Below, in pieces: positions 10,586-19,172 of a stretch of 64,000 bases of DNA. The stretch is from Mobilisporobacter senegalensis. GTDB lineage: Bacteria > Bacillota > Clostridia > Lachnospirales > Lachnospiraceae. The stretch's first letter is position 1. Every line of letters begins with the position of its first letter. The notes beneath the pieces were generated by a model, which was given only the letters and a program-made list of their open reading frames with translations, was not told the DNA's origin and did no database searches. The stretch is taken from the NCBI RefSeq assembly GCF_003752155.1, contig NZ_RJVG01000007.1:124001-188000 (forward strand), read 5' to 3'. The position numbers and the translations under genes are program-made.

Positions 10586-10812
10586 TCAGCTTTGCCCTCA
10601 ATACTTAGGAAACCTTGGATATATTATTAATTTTGCGTCATCCGGCTGAGGAAGGCGTTTATGTTTCGCCAAGACTCTTGGTCAGAATGAGAGTCCATGA
10701 CTCACATTCTGGCTAGCTTAGAGGCTTGTAAGAAACATGCCAACGAAGGAAAGGTAGCAAAATTAATATATTATATCCAAGGTTTTATATATTTAAAAGG
10801 CAAAGCATCTGT
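10586..10812. repeat. Second long palindromic element, with related ends
   Basis: Left end TCAGCTTTGCC and right end (reverse-complemented) ACAGATGCTTTGCC match the ends of the element at 9602-9860. Inside, AAACCTTGGATATATTATTA at 10610 pairs with the complement of the 10757-10785 stretch, and the centre near 10695 is itself a palindrome (CAGAATGAGAGTCCATGA and its mirror). The inner sequence is not similar to that of the first element. No ORF is inside. Confidence 0.7.
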
Positions 10813-10831
10813 TTGAAAAGACTGTAAAATA

Positions 10832-12040
10832 TTATTCTGAAACCAGTCTTTTCTCTCCAGTGATCTCTTGAATAGGTTTAATATCCTGGGTTACCTCCAG
10901 GACACCTAAATATTCTCCTGTTTCACTACGAACTGCAAAATAGCGAATATAAACAAGCCTTCCTGCCATGTTAATCCAGAAATCTTCATGATCTTTCTTT
11001 CCTGATTTAAAATCTTCTACTATTTTCTCTACAATATGAACACTTGCCGGTGGATGGCAGTTGGATACATTTCTCCCAATAACAGACTTTGTTCTTGGAA
11101 AAATTCGATCCGCACCTTGTGAGAAATATTTTACCGTATCATCTTTGTCTACAAATGTAATATCTAAAGGAAGTGTATCTAACATACGTATAATTTCTTC
11201 TACTTTTAAAACACCTGTAGGGAATGTAATAGCACCCGGTTCGGACTTTTCCTCTTGGATCTCTTTTTCTTCTTTTGATGTAGTTGGATTCCACACTGGT
11301 ATATTTTTAATCAGATATCCAATCTCACTACTGTCATCTGCTATCTGCTTCCATTCATCTACCGTTAAAGTTTCGAGGAGCATAGGGATTAAGATATTTT
11401 CTTCTTTAAATATCATCTCATTTACCCTAAGAATAAGTGCATCTACTTTTTCTCTTAAAGTTTCAACATCATTGGCATATTGTGGTAACTCAAGCTTGAC
11501 TTCTTTTAGTTGATCCCTGATTTCATCATCCACTCCCCACATAACTTTAGGAGGTGCTGTTATGCCGTATTTCTCCATAAATGGGAAGAAAAGATTTTCT
11601 TTTTTAGAATAATGAATATCGATTTTGCCCAATTCATCCAATCCTTCTTTTAATAATTCGATACTTTCTCCACTTTGAGCTGTATCAAGGAGGGGTTTGA
11701 TTTTCTTTTCAATAATTCTTTCGATCGCTCTATTTTCTCTTTTCAATATATTGGCTGGATGGCCTGGAATCTCCGTTGCATCCGTAGGTTGGTGAATCTC
11801 TTGTATAGAGCCTTTAAATACTGCTGCATGGACATCACATAACTTTTGGACTTCTTCCACTGGAAGACCCTGTGCAATTAAAGCCCCTTCCGCTTCCGAT
11901 ATCTCTGTAGCTGAAACTCCATCAAATGCTTCCTCAAACTTTTGTTTTACATCCTCAACACTTTTACCCTCATGTAATTCTTTCAATATGTCTTTAATTA
12001 CATTCTGTCGATATTCTCTGTTATTAATGTATTCGCTCAT
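10832..12040 (-). CDS. DUF438 / hemerythrin / PAS domain protein
   Basis: A 402-residue cytoplasmic protein. The N-terminal 70 residues match DUF438; residues about 90-225 form a hemerythrin-like four-helix bundle with ligand-type motifs such as IHYSKKENLFFPFMEKYG and EENILIPMLLE; the C-terminal 110 residues form a PAS domain (ITFVDKDDTVKYFSQGADRI). Family members are found in anaerobes next to Ric and are thought to sense or handle oxygen/NO through the di-iron centre and a PAS-bound ligand. Start ATG with TGGAGG site; 19 bases downstream of the DUF1858 gene, so one operon with it and ric. Confidence 0.9.
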   Translation of the reverse strand: MSEYINNREYRQNVIKDILKELHEGKSVEDVKQKFEEAFDGVSATEISEAEGALIAQGLPVEEVQKLCDVHAAVFKGSIQEIHQPTDATEIPGHPANILKRENRAIERIIEKKIKPLLDTAQSGESIELLKEGLDELGKIDIHYSKKENLFFPFMEKYGITAPPKVMWGVDDEIRDQLKEVKLELPQYANDVETLREKVDALILRVNEMIFKEENILIPMLLETLTVDEWKQIADDSSEIGYLIKNIPVWNPTTSKEEKEIQEEKSEPGAITFPTGVLKVEEIIRMLDTLPLDITFVDKDDTVKYFSQGADRIFPRTKSVIGRNVSNCHPPASVHIVEKIVEDFKSGKKDHEDFWINMAGRLVYIRYFAVRSETGEYLGVLEVTQDIKPIQEITGEKRLVSE

Positions 12041-12059
12041 TTACATACCTCCATTCAAT

Positions 12060-12290
12060 TTACTCTACGATGGTATAACCTCTTTTTATTAATTCTTGCT
12101 TAATTACTTCAATATCTATATTTTTAGCAATGGCTCCTTTGGGGATGGTCATAAATCTGCCGGCAGTTACAAGCATACCCGGTTTTGTTATATCTTTAAA
12201 TCCTATCTCTGCAAGAATCATGGGGAGATCTTGATCTTTACTGCACAGATCATGCACTGTTTTCTTTAAATCAATCATCTTTGTGCTCAT
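12060..12290 (-). CDS. DUF1858 small protein
   Basis: A 76-residue protein starting MSTKMIDLKKTVHDLC. The sequence with FKDITKPGMLVTAGRFMTIP and a C-terminal helix matches the DUF1858 fold seen alone or fused to hemerythrin/Ric proteins in anaerobes. The ATG at 12288-12290 is chosen, with AAAGGAG about 12 bases upstream; an in-frame ATG 33 bases further upstream lies on the ribosome site itself. Its place between ric and the DUF438 gene suggests a helper role in the same stress response. No cysteine pair or catalytic motif is evident. Confidence 0.85.
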   Translation of the reverse strand: MSTKMIDLKKTVHDLCSKDQDLPMILAEIGFKDITKPGMLVTAGRFMTIPKGAIAKNIDIEVIKQELIKRGYTIVE

Positions 12291-12370
12291 TATATAGATT
12301 ATCTCCTTTCTATATCGTTTCATTCATTAGATAATAGGGTAACATAATATTTGAAGTTTCCCAATCACTT

Positions 12371-13063
12371 TTAACGTATGTCGTAATTTTTAAGCAAAAC
12401 ATTATTTTCTAAATGGATATGCTGATGTAAATCATCTTCAATTTCTTCAAGTAATCTATAGGCATTCTGGAATGTTTGGCATGCATCCTCCGGTATCTGG
12501 TAATCCTTTGTAACCCTGCGAAGTTCACTAAGAATCTCACCTGCTGCCTCATGTTCATTAATAATTTCTATACTTACTTTTTGAATGCTGTCTTTATTCT
12601 CTTCTTCTTTATTAAATGCCGGGAAGAGCATGGTTTCTTCTTTTAAAAGATGTTGCTCCAGATCAGTTTTTAATGTTCCAAATAATTTATAGACATCAAA
12701 TAGTTCTTTATGATTCACTCCATGAACTCTTAATATTGTAGTAAGCAATTCCAAAGTCTCAGGCAATACCTTTCGTAGATAACTATGATGTTTATCCTCA
12801 ATATAAGTAGACAATACCGGATGACTCATATTACTAAATTCCTGACTCTTATTTTGATAGCTGCTTACCCTTTCTTCATATATTTGATTTAGTTTCTCAT
12901 TAATTGCTTTTTCATCAATCCCCTGCAGCTTCACTACGTCCTTTAGTAAACGATGTCCACCACAGCAGAAATCAATGTCAAACTCCTTAAATATTTCACT
13001 TGCCTGTGGGAGCTCCGCTACTACACCACCAATTGTTTTTGCATTATCTAAATAATTAATCAT
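12371..13063 (-). CDS. ric: Iron-sulfur cluster repair di-iron protein (Ric/ScdA/YtfE)
   Basis: A 230-residue protein. The first 55 residues hold the ScdA_N/DUF542 domain with the typical FDIDFCCGGHRLLKDV motif, and residues about 75-225 form a hemerythrin-like bundle with spaced histidines (HHSYL, HGVNHKELF, LEQHLLKEE, NEHEAAGE, HQHIHLE). Ric proteins repair Fe-S clusters damaged by nitric oxide or peroxide with a non-haem di-iron centre. The gene follows a Crp/Fnr gene on the same strand and has an FNR-like box 68 bases before its ATG, so control by that regulator is likely. Confidence 0.93.
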   Translation of the reverse strand: MINYLDNAKTIGGVVAELPQASEIFKEFDIDFCCGGHRLLKDVVKLQGIDEKAINEKLNQIYEERVSSYQNKSQEFSNMSHPVLSTYIEDKHHSYLRKVLPETLELLTTILRVHGVNHKELFDVYKLFGTLKTDLEQHLLKEETMLFPAFNKEEENKDSIQKVSIEIINEHEAAGEILSELRRVTKDYQIPEDACQTFQNAYRLLEEIEDDLHQHIHLENNVLLKNYDIR

Positions 13064-13130
13064 ATATTCTCCTCCTACATAATGTGCTATTGTTATGTTA
13101 TGAGTTTACTCATTATGGAGAATCATTTCT

Positions 13131-13144
13131 GTGATTGTAATCAA
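13131..13144 (-). promoter_or_regulatory. FNR-like box upstream of ric
   Basis: GTGATTGTAATCAA fits TTGAT-N4-ATCAA at nine of ten conserved positions. It lies 68 bases before the ric ATG and just after the stop of the Crp/Fnr gene. A second perfect inverted repeat, ATGAG-TTT-(A)CTCAT, is at 13100-13113, nearer the ric start, and could be another operator. Confidence 0.6.
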
Positions 13145-13158
13145 AATTAAAAAATTAA

Positions 13159-13890
13159 TTAGTAAAGTTCACCTGCAATTACTTTCAGACTTTCGTCGTC
13201 CTTGATTAAAATCGATTTATTATTAAGAGTCTGGATAATTCCATCATTCTCAAGTTGTCCTAATTTACGGCTTACCGTTTCACGGGCTATTCCAAGATAA
13301 TTGGCCATCCCTTCCCTGCTAAGGGGTAAATGGACCACAGTGCCTTTCTTATCATTACTCCCATATTTATTAGCAAAATCAAGCAGCAGACCACTAATAC
13401 GCGCATCTACATTCCGTACTCCCATACTCTGCAATGCATTTTCAAGTCTGACCATACGATCTCCTAAATCTTCTATGATTTTTATACCCATGATTGGATA
13501 TTGCTGAATTAACGATTGAAACTGGCTTTTCATAATCATACAAGTCTTTACTGGCTGAAGTGCTTCAACTGAAAATGTTGCCAATTGGTTTCTTAACAAA
13601 TTGGTCTCTCCAAAAAAATCACCCTCTGAGAATACATAAAGAATTTGTTCCCGTCCCTCTGGAGTATATTTATAAGCTTTCGAACTTCCTTCATGCATAA
13701 TTACAACAGACTCTGACTTCTCACCTTCCATAATGATTGTCTCACCTTTTTTATATTCTCTATGAATGATAATGGAAGCGATTTTTTCCAGATCGCTTTC
13801 ATCTAATGCGTTAAATATTGGTACTTTATGTAAACATAATTGATCACTGCAATGGTTACATCCATGTCCACATTCTATCATTTTTTTCAT
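13159..13890 (-). CDS. Crp/Fnr-family transcriptional regulator
   Basis: A 243-residue regulator: cyclic-nucleotide-binding-like beta roll (residues about 25-145), dimer helix, and a C-terminal winged helix with MANYLGIARETVSRKLGQL as recognition helix. Four cysteines sit at the N terminus (MIECGHGCNHCSDQLC), in the place where FNR proteins carry their [4Fe-4S] cluster, so a redox- or NO-sensing cluster is plausible. It lies directly upstream of ric, DUF1858 and DUF438. The arginine/glutamate set for cAMP is not evident. Start ATG with an AGGAG-type site. Confidence 0.9.
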   Translation of the reverse strand: MKKMIECGHGCNHCSDQLCLHKVPIFNALDESDLEKIASIIIHREYKKGETIIMEGEKSESVVIMHEGSSKAYKYTPEGREQILYVFSEGDFFGETNLLRNQLATFSVEALQPVKTCMIMKSQFQSLIQQYPIMGIKIIEDLGDRMVRLENALQSMGVRNVDARISGLLLDFANKYGSNDKKGTVVHLPLSREGMANYLGIARETVSRKLGQLENDGIIQTLNNKSILIKDDESLKVIAGELY

Positions 13891-14031
13891 CTCCTCTGTT
13901 ATGTATTTATTATAACCTCATTCTATCGGGAACAATCCTAAGTGTCAAATTAAAAATGACGTATGTTACAAGTACCAGATTAAATAACTCATTAATTCAG
14001 ATACTTATAACCTTACGTCATTAATTATTTC

Positions 14032-15498
14032 TTATATAATAGTATGATCTGTTACATTTACCGTAATAGCTTTTGGTCTGGTCATGGCATCAATAGAATA
14101 TTTCACACCCTGGGTTCCCATACCTGAGGCTTTTACTCCTAAAAATGGGAAATGATCCGGTCCTCTTTCCGTTTTATTATTGATCTGTACCGTTCCCACT
14201 TCTAATTTCTCTGCAATACTAAATGCTTTATTAATATCATTTGTAAATACTGAAGATTGTAAACCATATTCTGAACGATTGGCTATTTCAATCGCTTCAC
14301 TGATATTATTTACCCGGATAATTGGCAATATAGGTGAAAATGGCTCTTTCCATGCTATTTCCATTTCGTCTGTAACATAATCAATCAAAGTAGGATAGAT
14401 TAAGTTATCCTTTCTCTTATTCCCAATAACTATCTTTGCACCTTTATTAATTGCATCGTTAATTAAAGATTCTGCAAAATCAGCCGATTTATTATCAATT
14501 AAAGGAGTGATCTGGGCATTTTCTCTTGGATCACCAACCGATAGCTTTTCAATTCTTACCTTTAACATATCAACTAATTGATCTGCAACTTTGTCTGTAG
14601 TTATAATTCGTTTTACAGCAGTACATCTTTGCCCTGAATAAGAAAATGCACCATCTACAATATTATTTGCTGCAAATTCTAAATCTGCATCTTCCAATAC
14701 AATCGCTGCATCTTTTCCACCAAGCTCTAATAATAATGGTGTCATGCTGGAAATCTTTGATATATGCTGACCGATTTCTGTACTGCCAGTAAAGTTTATG
14801 AAATCAATTCCTTCATGAGTAACAATATAATCACCAATCTCACTGCCCTTGCCAGTGACCGTTTGTAATACGCCATCTGGAAGTCCTGCATCATTAATAG
14901 CTTTCACTAAATGTAATGCACTTACAGCTCCCTGGGTAGCTGGTTTTAATATAACTGTATTCCCGCCGATTAAAGCAGGAGCTATCTTAGAAGCAGATAA
15001 ATTAATTGGATAATTAAAAGGAGAGATTGCTAAAACAGTTCCAAGAGGTACTCTTTTTACATAAGAAAGCTTATTACGTGATCCTCCTGGGAAATTCTCT
15101 CCACTCACTGCTGAACCTTTCATACTTTTTCCTGCATCTGCAGTAAAACGCAAGAAATCTGCAGTTCTTTTTACTTCAGAAATTGAAGATTTCTTATCCT
15201 TAGATATTTCCATCATTAAGATATTTGCTATTTCTTCTTCTCTCTCTTCCAATAGTTCTGCTGCTCTATAAAGTATATCTGCTTTTTCAAAAATCGGAAC
15301 TTCTGACCATGCATCAAAGTTCGCTTTTGAAAACTGAACTATATCATCAACTTCATCTTTCGTAACCGCCTGTACTCCACCGATGAAAGAGCCATCCACA
15401 GGAGACGATATTTTAATTAATTTCCCCGATTTTGATGAAACCCACTCACCATGAATTAAATTCTTATATTCTAATTTATCATTACATATTTCCGACAT
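14032..15498 (-). CDS. gapN: NADP-dependent non-phosphorylating glyceraldehyde-3-phosphate dehydrogenase
   Basis: A 488-residue aldehyde dehydrogenase. It has the cofactor region SPFNYPINLSASKIAPAL, the catalytic glutamate in LLELGGKDAAI and the catalytic cysteine in YSGQRCTAVKR. The last motif and the C-terminal RGPDHFPFLGVKASGMGTQG are typical of GapN rather than general aldehyde dehydrogenases. GapN oxidises glyceraldehyde-3-phosphate straight to 3-phosphoglycerate and makes NADPH without ATP. It is a single-gene unit with its own promoter (15552-15580) and an AAGGAG site before the ATG. Confidence 0.93.
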   Translation of the reverse strand: MSEICNDKLEYKNLIHGEWVSSKSGKLIKISSPVDGSFIGGVQAVTKDEVDDIVQFSKANFDAWSEVPIFEKADILYRAAELLEEREEEIANILMMEISKDKKSSISEVKRTADFLRFTADAGKSMKGSAVSGENFPGGSRNKLSYVKRVPLGTVLAISPFNYPINLSASKIAPALIGGNTVILKPATQGAVSALHLVKAINDAGLPDGVLQTVTGKGSEIGDYIVTHEGIDFINFTGSTEIGQHISKISSMTPLLLELGGKDAAIVLEDADLEFAANNIVDGAFSYSGQRCTAVKRIITTDKVADQLVDMLKVRIEKLSVGDPRENAQITPLIDNKSADFAESLINDAINKGAKIVIGNKRKDNLIYPTLIDYVTDEMEIAWKEPFSPILPIIRVNNISEAIEIANRSEYGLQSSVFTNDINKAFSIAEKLEVGTVQINNKTERGPDHFPFLGVKASGMGTQGVKYSIDAMTRPKAITVNVTDHTII

Positions 15499-15551
15499 TT
15501 GTCATCCATCTCCTTTTTTTCACAATTAACAGTCTTTTGTCTGTTTGCATA

Positions 15552-15580
15552 ATAATAAACGCATAACAATAATATGTCAA
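15552..15580 (-). promoter_or_regulatory. SigA-type promoter of gapN
   Basis: On the minus strand TTGACA (15575-15580) is followed after exactly 17 bases by TATTAT (15552-15557), a near-consensus vegetative promoter about 55 bases before the gapN ATG. Confidence 0.75.
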
Positions 15581-15654
15581 GCTAATTTAATGTTATTTAT
15601 TTAACACTGTCCAAATTATCTGACATTTTAGCCTGTTAATTGCTTCATTATTCA

Positions 15655-16434
15655 CTATAAGAATATGTTAATCTGGCTCCTTTTATTATATAAACTTTTA
15701 TAGCCAATACTTAAAGACAAAAATGTGGTTAAACAAACTGAAGTACATATAGCTATCATAATTGAGATTTGATAAAGAATTGCAACAGACGGTAAAGTAC
15801 CTGATAAAATCTGCCCCGTCATCATTCCTGGCAAAGATATGATCCCCATCCCTAACATAGAATTCATAGTCGGTAATAAAGCTGTTTCTAACGCATTATT
15901 CACATAGGGAATCAATATTTTTCTTGGAGTCACTCCTAAATTAAGCAAACTGTCAATTTTATCTCTTTGAGTATCGATCGATTCCATAAATGTTTTAATG
16001 GCAAGGGTAACACCAGTCATTGAATTTCCGATTATCATCCCAGCAAGTGGAATGGTATATTGTGGATTTAACAGGCTTTCTCCCACAATGATCATGACAA
16101 AATAGCTTAAAATAAGTATTCCTGAAATTCCAATGGAAATAGCAATTCCAATCTTAAATTTTGTATTTAACCCCCTGTTTTTTGATAGCACTCTTTGTAT
16201 TGCGAAAGCTACCATAGCTATAATATAAATAGTTGTAAAGATGGGATGAGGATTCCTAAATATGTATGTTAGAACAAATCCAGCCAGAACCAGTTGAATA
16301 GTCATTCGTAAACTGGCAAGTACTAAAAGTCTTGTTTGATTTATTTTTGATTTCTTCATAATGAATAATACTAAAAGCAGTAACAAATATATCAAACTAA
16401 ATTGAATCAGATTTAATTGAATGATATTATTCAA
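15655..16434 (-). CDS. FetB/YbbM-type ABC permease (UPF0014)
   Basis: A 259-residue integral membrane protein with about seven hydrophobic helices and the family landmarks PLAGMIIGNSMTGVTLA, LLNLGVTPRKI and SLPGMMTGQILSG. UPF0014 proteins pair with a small ATPase; in E. coli the FetAB pair is linked with iron export and resistance to peroxide. The start is TTG, placed by a GGAGG site 8 bases upstream; the ATPase stop lies 2 bases upstream of it, so translation is coupled. Confidence 0.88.
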   Translation of the reverse strand: MNNIIQLNLIQFSLIYLLLLLVLFIMKKSKINQTRLLVLASLRMTIQLVLAGFVLTYIFRNPHPIFTTIYIIAMVAFAIQRVLSKNRGLNTKFKIGIAISIGISGILILSYFVMIIVGESLLNPQYTIPLAGMIIGNSMTGVTLAIKTFMESIDTQRDKIDSLLNLGVTPRKILIPYVNNALETALLPTMNSMLGMGIISLPGMMTGQILSGTLPSVAILYQISIMIAICTSVCLTTFLSLSIGYKSLYNKRSQINIFL

Positions 16435-16436
16435 AC

Positions 16437-17063
16437 TTATACCTCCTTTTTTAGTACGATATGTTCTTCAGCATATCTTTCTACCAGAGTATTATCATGG
16501 CTTATAATAATGACAGCGATTTCTCTATGTTTGCAAAAATGGGTGATATTTTCAATAACATTTATTGAATTCATATTATCCAAAGCTGATGTTGGTTCAT
16601 CTAACATTAATATCTTAGGTTCAAAAGATAAAAAAATGGCTATATATATCCGTTGTCTTTCACCCCCAGACATCAGGGAACAATCTTTGTCCAGAGAAAA
16701 AGGAATCTGGCAGATTTCTAAAAATTGTATCATCCTCTCATCCGAAGGACATTCCAGGTTACGATATTCATAAAATTGTCTAAAATTATCTTTAATCGTT
16801 CCAGAGAACAGAAAAACCTTTTGACTGACCAGGATAATTTCTTTTCGAAGCTCAATAGAATCAATATTTAATATACTTATACCATTATAATAAATCTCTC
16901 CCTTTGATGGACTTAATGTTCCGTTTATAAGTTTTAGTAATGTGCTCTTACCTGAACCACTTTCTCCAGTTATAAATGTAATCTTTTTTTTAGAAATTTC
17001 CAGATCCTTATACCTGATAATATCATTAAAATCTAAATCTCTCGTTTTTAAAATAATTTCCAT
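16437..17063 (-). CDS. FetA-type ABC transporter ATP-binding protein
   Basis: A short (208-residue) ABC ATPase with Walker A GESGSGKST, signature LMSGGERQR, Walker B ILMLDEPTSALD and switch histidine in IIISHD. Its length and pairing with the UPF0014 permease immediately downstream match FetA/YbbL. The pair may export iron or another metal; given the Ric cluster next door a role in metal/oxidative stress is plausible but unproven. ATG with AGGTGG site. Confidence 0.9.
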   Translation of the reverse strand: MEIILKTRDLDFNDIIRYKDLEISKKKITFITGESGSGKSTLLKLINGTLSPSKGEIYYNGISILNIDSIELRKEIILVSQKVFLFSGTIKDNFRQFYEYRNLECPSDERMIQFLEICQIPFSLDKDCSLMSGGERQRIYIAIFLSFEPKILMLDEPTSALDNMNSINVIENITHFCKHREIAVIIISHDNTLVERYAEEHIVLKKEV

Positions 17064-17212
17064 ATTCCACCTCTTAAGAAAAATTAGGATAATATATAAA
17101 TTTCTGTAATCTGACTTTATTATATCATTATTTTTGCATCTTAAAAATTATTATTATCCATACCTATTATTTATTGTCATCATAATTGCTCTCACAAAAG
17201 TAAATAATAATA

Positions 17213-17233
17213 TTGACGATAACAAATCGTTAT
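17213..17233 (+). promoter_or_regulatory. Possible promoter with inverted repeat
   Basis: TTGACG at 17213-17218 abuts the inverted repeat ATAAC-AAATC-GTTAT at 17219-17233, in the spacer position of a promoter feeding the two small genes at 17280 and 17409. The -10 element is poor (ATTTAA 17 bases on), so an activator or repressor may act here. Confidence 0.4.
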
Positions 17234-17279
17234 TGATTTAAGACATCTTATTAACTCATTATTTTAAGGAGGTATAAAG

Positions 17280-17372
17280 ATGGCAAGTTATACTGGTGTT
17301 GGAGAAGATGTTGTCTTTGATATTGTGAATAAAAAGAAAGGACCAGAAGCAATTAATGTTCAAAAATGCTAA
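17280..17372 (+). CDS. 30-residue ORF resembling the C-terminal half of a cold-shock domain
   Basis: ATG follows a perfect AAGGAGG site. The product contains GVGEDVVFDIVNKKKGPEAI, which resembles the last two strands of cold-shock proteins (GQxVxFDVVxGxKGPQAxNV); the RNA-binding motifs of the first half (KGFGFI, VFVHF) are absent. It may be a decayed csp gene whose ribosome site survived, or a real microprotein. It lies 36 bases upstream of the HMA-fold gene and could be cotranscribed with it. Confidence 0.55.
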   Translation: MASYTGVGEDVVFDIVNKKKGPEAINVQKC

Positions 17373-17408
17373 TTAAAACCCAACTAAATAGAGAGAGGAG
17401 TCATTGAT

Positions 17409-17612
17409 ATGAATAAAGTACAATATAACGTATCTGGATTACTAAACAATCAAATTAAGACTCAGGTGAAGAATGCACTAAATGATTTAGATGGCGTTCA
17501 AAAGGTTAATGTCGATCTCGGAAGAAGCTCTATTGAAGTAGGATTTAATAATGCAACAAATGAACAAGAAATACGCAGCGGTATAGAACATGTGGGATGT
17601 AGAATTTCTTAG
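17409..17612 (+). CDS. HMA-fold (CopZ-like) protein lacking CxxC
   Basis: A 67-residue protein with the beta-alpha-beta-beta-alpha-beta pattern of heavy-metal-associated domains: YNVSGLLNNQIKTQVKNAL, then LDGVQKVNVDLGRSSIEVGF and the final HVGCRIS. Where copper chaperones have M-x-C-x-x-C the sequence is LLNNQI, so the metal site is missing; one cysteine remains near the C terminus. It may be a structural or regulatory relative of CopZ. ATG with GAGAGGAG upstream; a strong terminator follows. Confidence 0.8.
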   Translation: MNKVQYNVSGLLNNQIKTQVKNALNDLDGVQKVNVDLGRSSIEVGFNNATNEQEIRSGIEHVGCRIS

Positions 17613-17661
17613 TATATTTGCCAATAATTTTTATCACTAACTAAATATCCTATTAGAGATG

Positions 17662-17698
17662 AAAGAATTGAGTGGTGTAGATCATCACTCAATTCTTT
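17662..17698. terminator. Bidirectional hairpin terminator
   Basis: AAAGAATTGAGTG and CACTCAATTCTTT pair perfectly with A/T tracts at both sides. It lies between the HMA gene (plus) and the convergent P450 gene (minus). Confidence 0.8.
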
Positions 17699-17808
17699 AT
17701 GAATTTATTTCTAACCTAACCATTTGTATTTAATTCATAATTATGTTATGCATATTACGATTTCTTATACCTTAATATCATTGGTAATATTTTGAACATT
17801 ATCTTTTC

Positions 17809-19065
17809 CTAATTTTCAATTTTTACTTTTCTTATGATAAATCCACTCTTAGGTAAAGTCGGCATTCTCATCAAGCTGTATTTTAGATTTTGTGCCGGTA
17901 CTTTGTAACTTATATTATTTCCTAAATATTTAATACTTTCTTTCATTATCTCAATCGTAACCATTTCTCCTGCGCAACGATGCCCGCTGCTTGGGTCTCC
18001 ACCACCCTGTGGTACAAAAGTAAACGGATTATTATCCCAATTGCGAAAACGTTCCGGTTCAAATTTGTATGGATCTCTCCATATTTTAGAATCATGATTT
18101 ATTCCATAAATATCTAATAATACCAGCGTTCTTTTCGAAAAGGCATAATTATTCCAAACAAATCTTCTCTTGACTCTTGCACCCACAAAAGGGGTAAAGG
18201 GATATAACCTGCGGACCTCCTGAACAAACATGGTTACATATTCATCATTATTTTTCAGCTTATTTTTACAACAGGGATTTTGGTACATGGCTAATGCACC
18301 AAATGTTATATAAGTTGCAATAGCAACTATCGGCCTTATTATATTAATAAGTTCAACAGCAGCAATTTGTGTGCTCAGAAGTTCTCCGTTTACATTACTG
18401 TGCCAGGAAATGATATCCGCCGCACTTCCTTTGTAAGGAACCAGACGATAAGTTCTTATCTGATCAATAATATCCCGTATCCAGCTCTCCGTTCTTAATC
18501 TGGCACATCTGCCTTGTACATGTCGTATACCAACAGAGCCAAAAGCATCCACCAATTGTGATAGATCTTTTGACCTTTGTTTTATCTCTTCCTTTGGTAA
18601 TGGGATACCTGCCCATTGGCAGGCAATCTTACACATCATCTCACTTGCTTCATCAAATAAGATGATTCTTTCTTTCCTCTCCCATCTTCGAATCCGATTT
18701 TGCCATACTTTTTTCGTGATTTCGTCCAATGTTTCTAAATTCTGCGGAGACATGATAGACATGAACATAACTTTTCTAAGTTTATGTGAGACCCCATCCA
18801 GACCCTGAACACCGCATTGGCCAAATAAGGTTTTTTGAATAAATTTAGGAGTTGCACCTTTTCGATAAAATAACTTTTCATCATAGAAGATCTTAGCTGC
18901 TTCTTCTCCACTGATACAAATTACTCTTTGCCCAAATAGACGAGTTTGAAATATATTTGTTCCATATCTTTTACATCTGTTTTGAATGAAATTATATCCT
19001 TCAAAATATAGCATAGGACTGCTTTCCAGATTGCACAAACATGATAATGGTATACATGAATTCAC
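17809..19065 (-). CDS. Cytochrome P450, CYP152 fatty-acid peroxygenase type
   Basis: A 418-residue soluble P450. The haem-binding loop is FVPQGGGDPSSGHRCAGE, with the GGGD and Cys spacing of CYP152; the I-helix region reads IIRPIVAIATYITFGALA, where the Arg-Pro pair replaces the usual acid-threonine pair and in CYP152 binds the fatty-acid carboxylate. CYP152 enzymes use hydrogen peroxide to hydroxylate or decarboxylate fatty acids and need no reductase. No redox partner is encoded nearby, which agrees. A P450 is unusual in an organism using PFOR. Single-gene unit; ATG preceded by GGAGGG. Confidence 0.9.
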   Translation of the reverse strand: MNSCIPLSCLCNLESSPMLYFEGYNFIQNRCKRYGTNIFQTRLFGQRVICISGEEAAKIFYDEKLFYRKGATPKFIQKTLFGQCGVQGLDGVSHKLRKVMFMSIMSPQNLETLDEITKKVWQNRIRRWERKERIILFDEASEMMCKIACQWAGIPLPKEEIKQRSKDLSQLVDAFGSVGIRHVQGRCARLRTESWIRDIIDQIRTYRLVPYKGSAADIISWHSNVNGELLSTQIAAVELINIIRPIVAIATYITFGALAMYQNPCCKNKLKNNDEYVTMFVQEVRRLYPFTPFVGARVKRRFVWNNYAFSKRTLVLLDIYGINHDSKIWRDPYKFEPERFRNWDNNPFTFVPQGGGDPSSGHRCAGEMVTIEIMKESIKYLGNNISYKVPAQNLKYSLMRMPTLPKSGFIIRKVKIEN

Positions 19066-19172
19066 TTTTATTACCCTCCTATAATATTAAACTAATAATA
19101 TGTTATAAGTTCAGCCATAAGCTCAATTTCGTGGAACAATAATATTATGTGTTATAGAAGGATTAATATACT

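Noticed and set aside
9602-10812. Integron-like attC array
   Set aside because: The hairpins are longer than usual attC sites, no GTTRRRY/RYYYAAC pair is placed correctly and no integrase gene is present.
11061-11513. 150-codon open frame on the plus strand
   Set aside because: It lies wholly antisense to the DUF438/hemerythrin gene, lacks a ribosome site and resembles no family.
17409-17612. Copper chaperone CopZ
   Set aside because: The CxxC metal site is missing, so copper delivery cannot be claimed.
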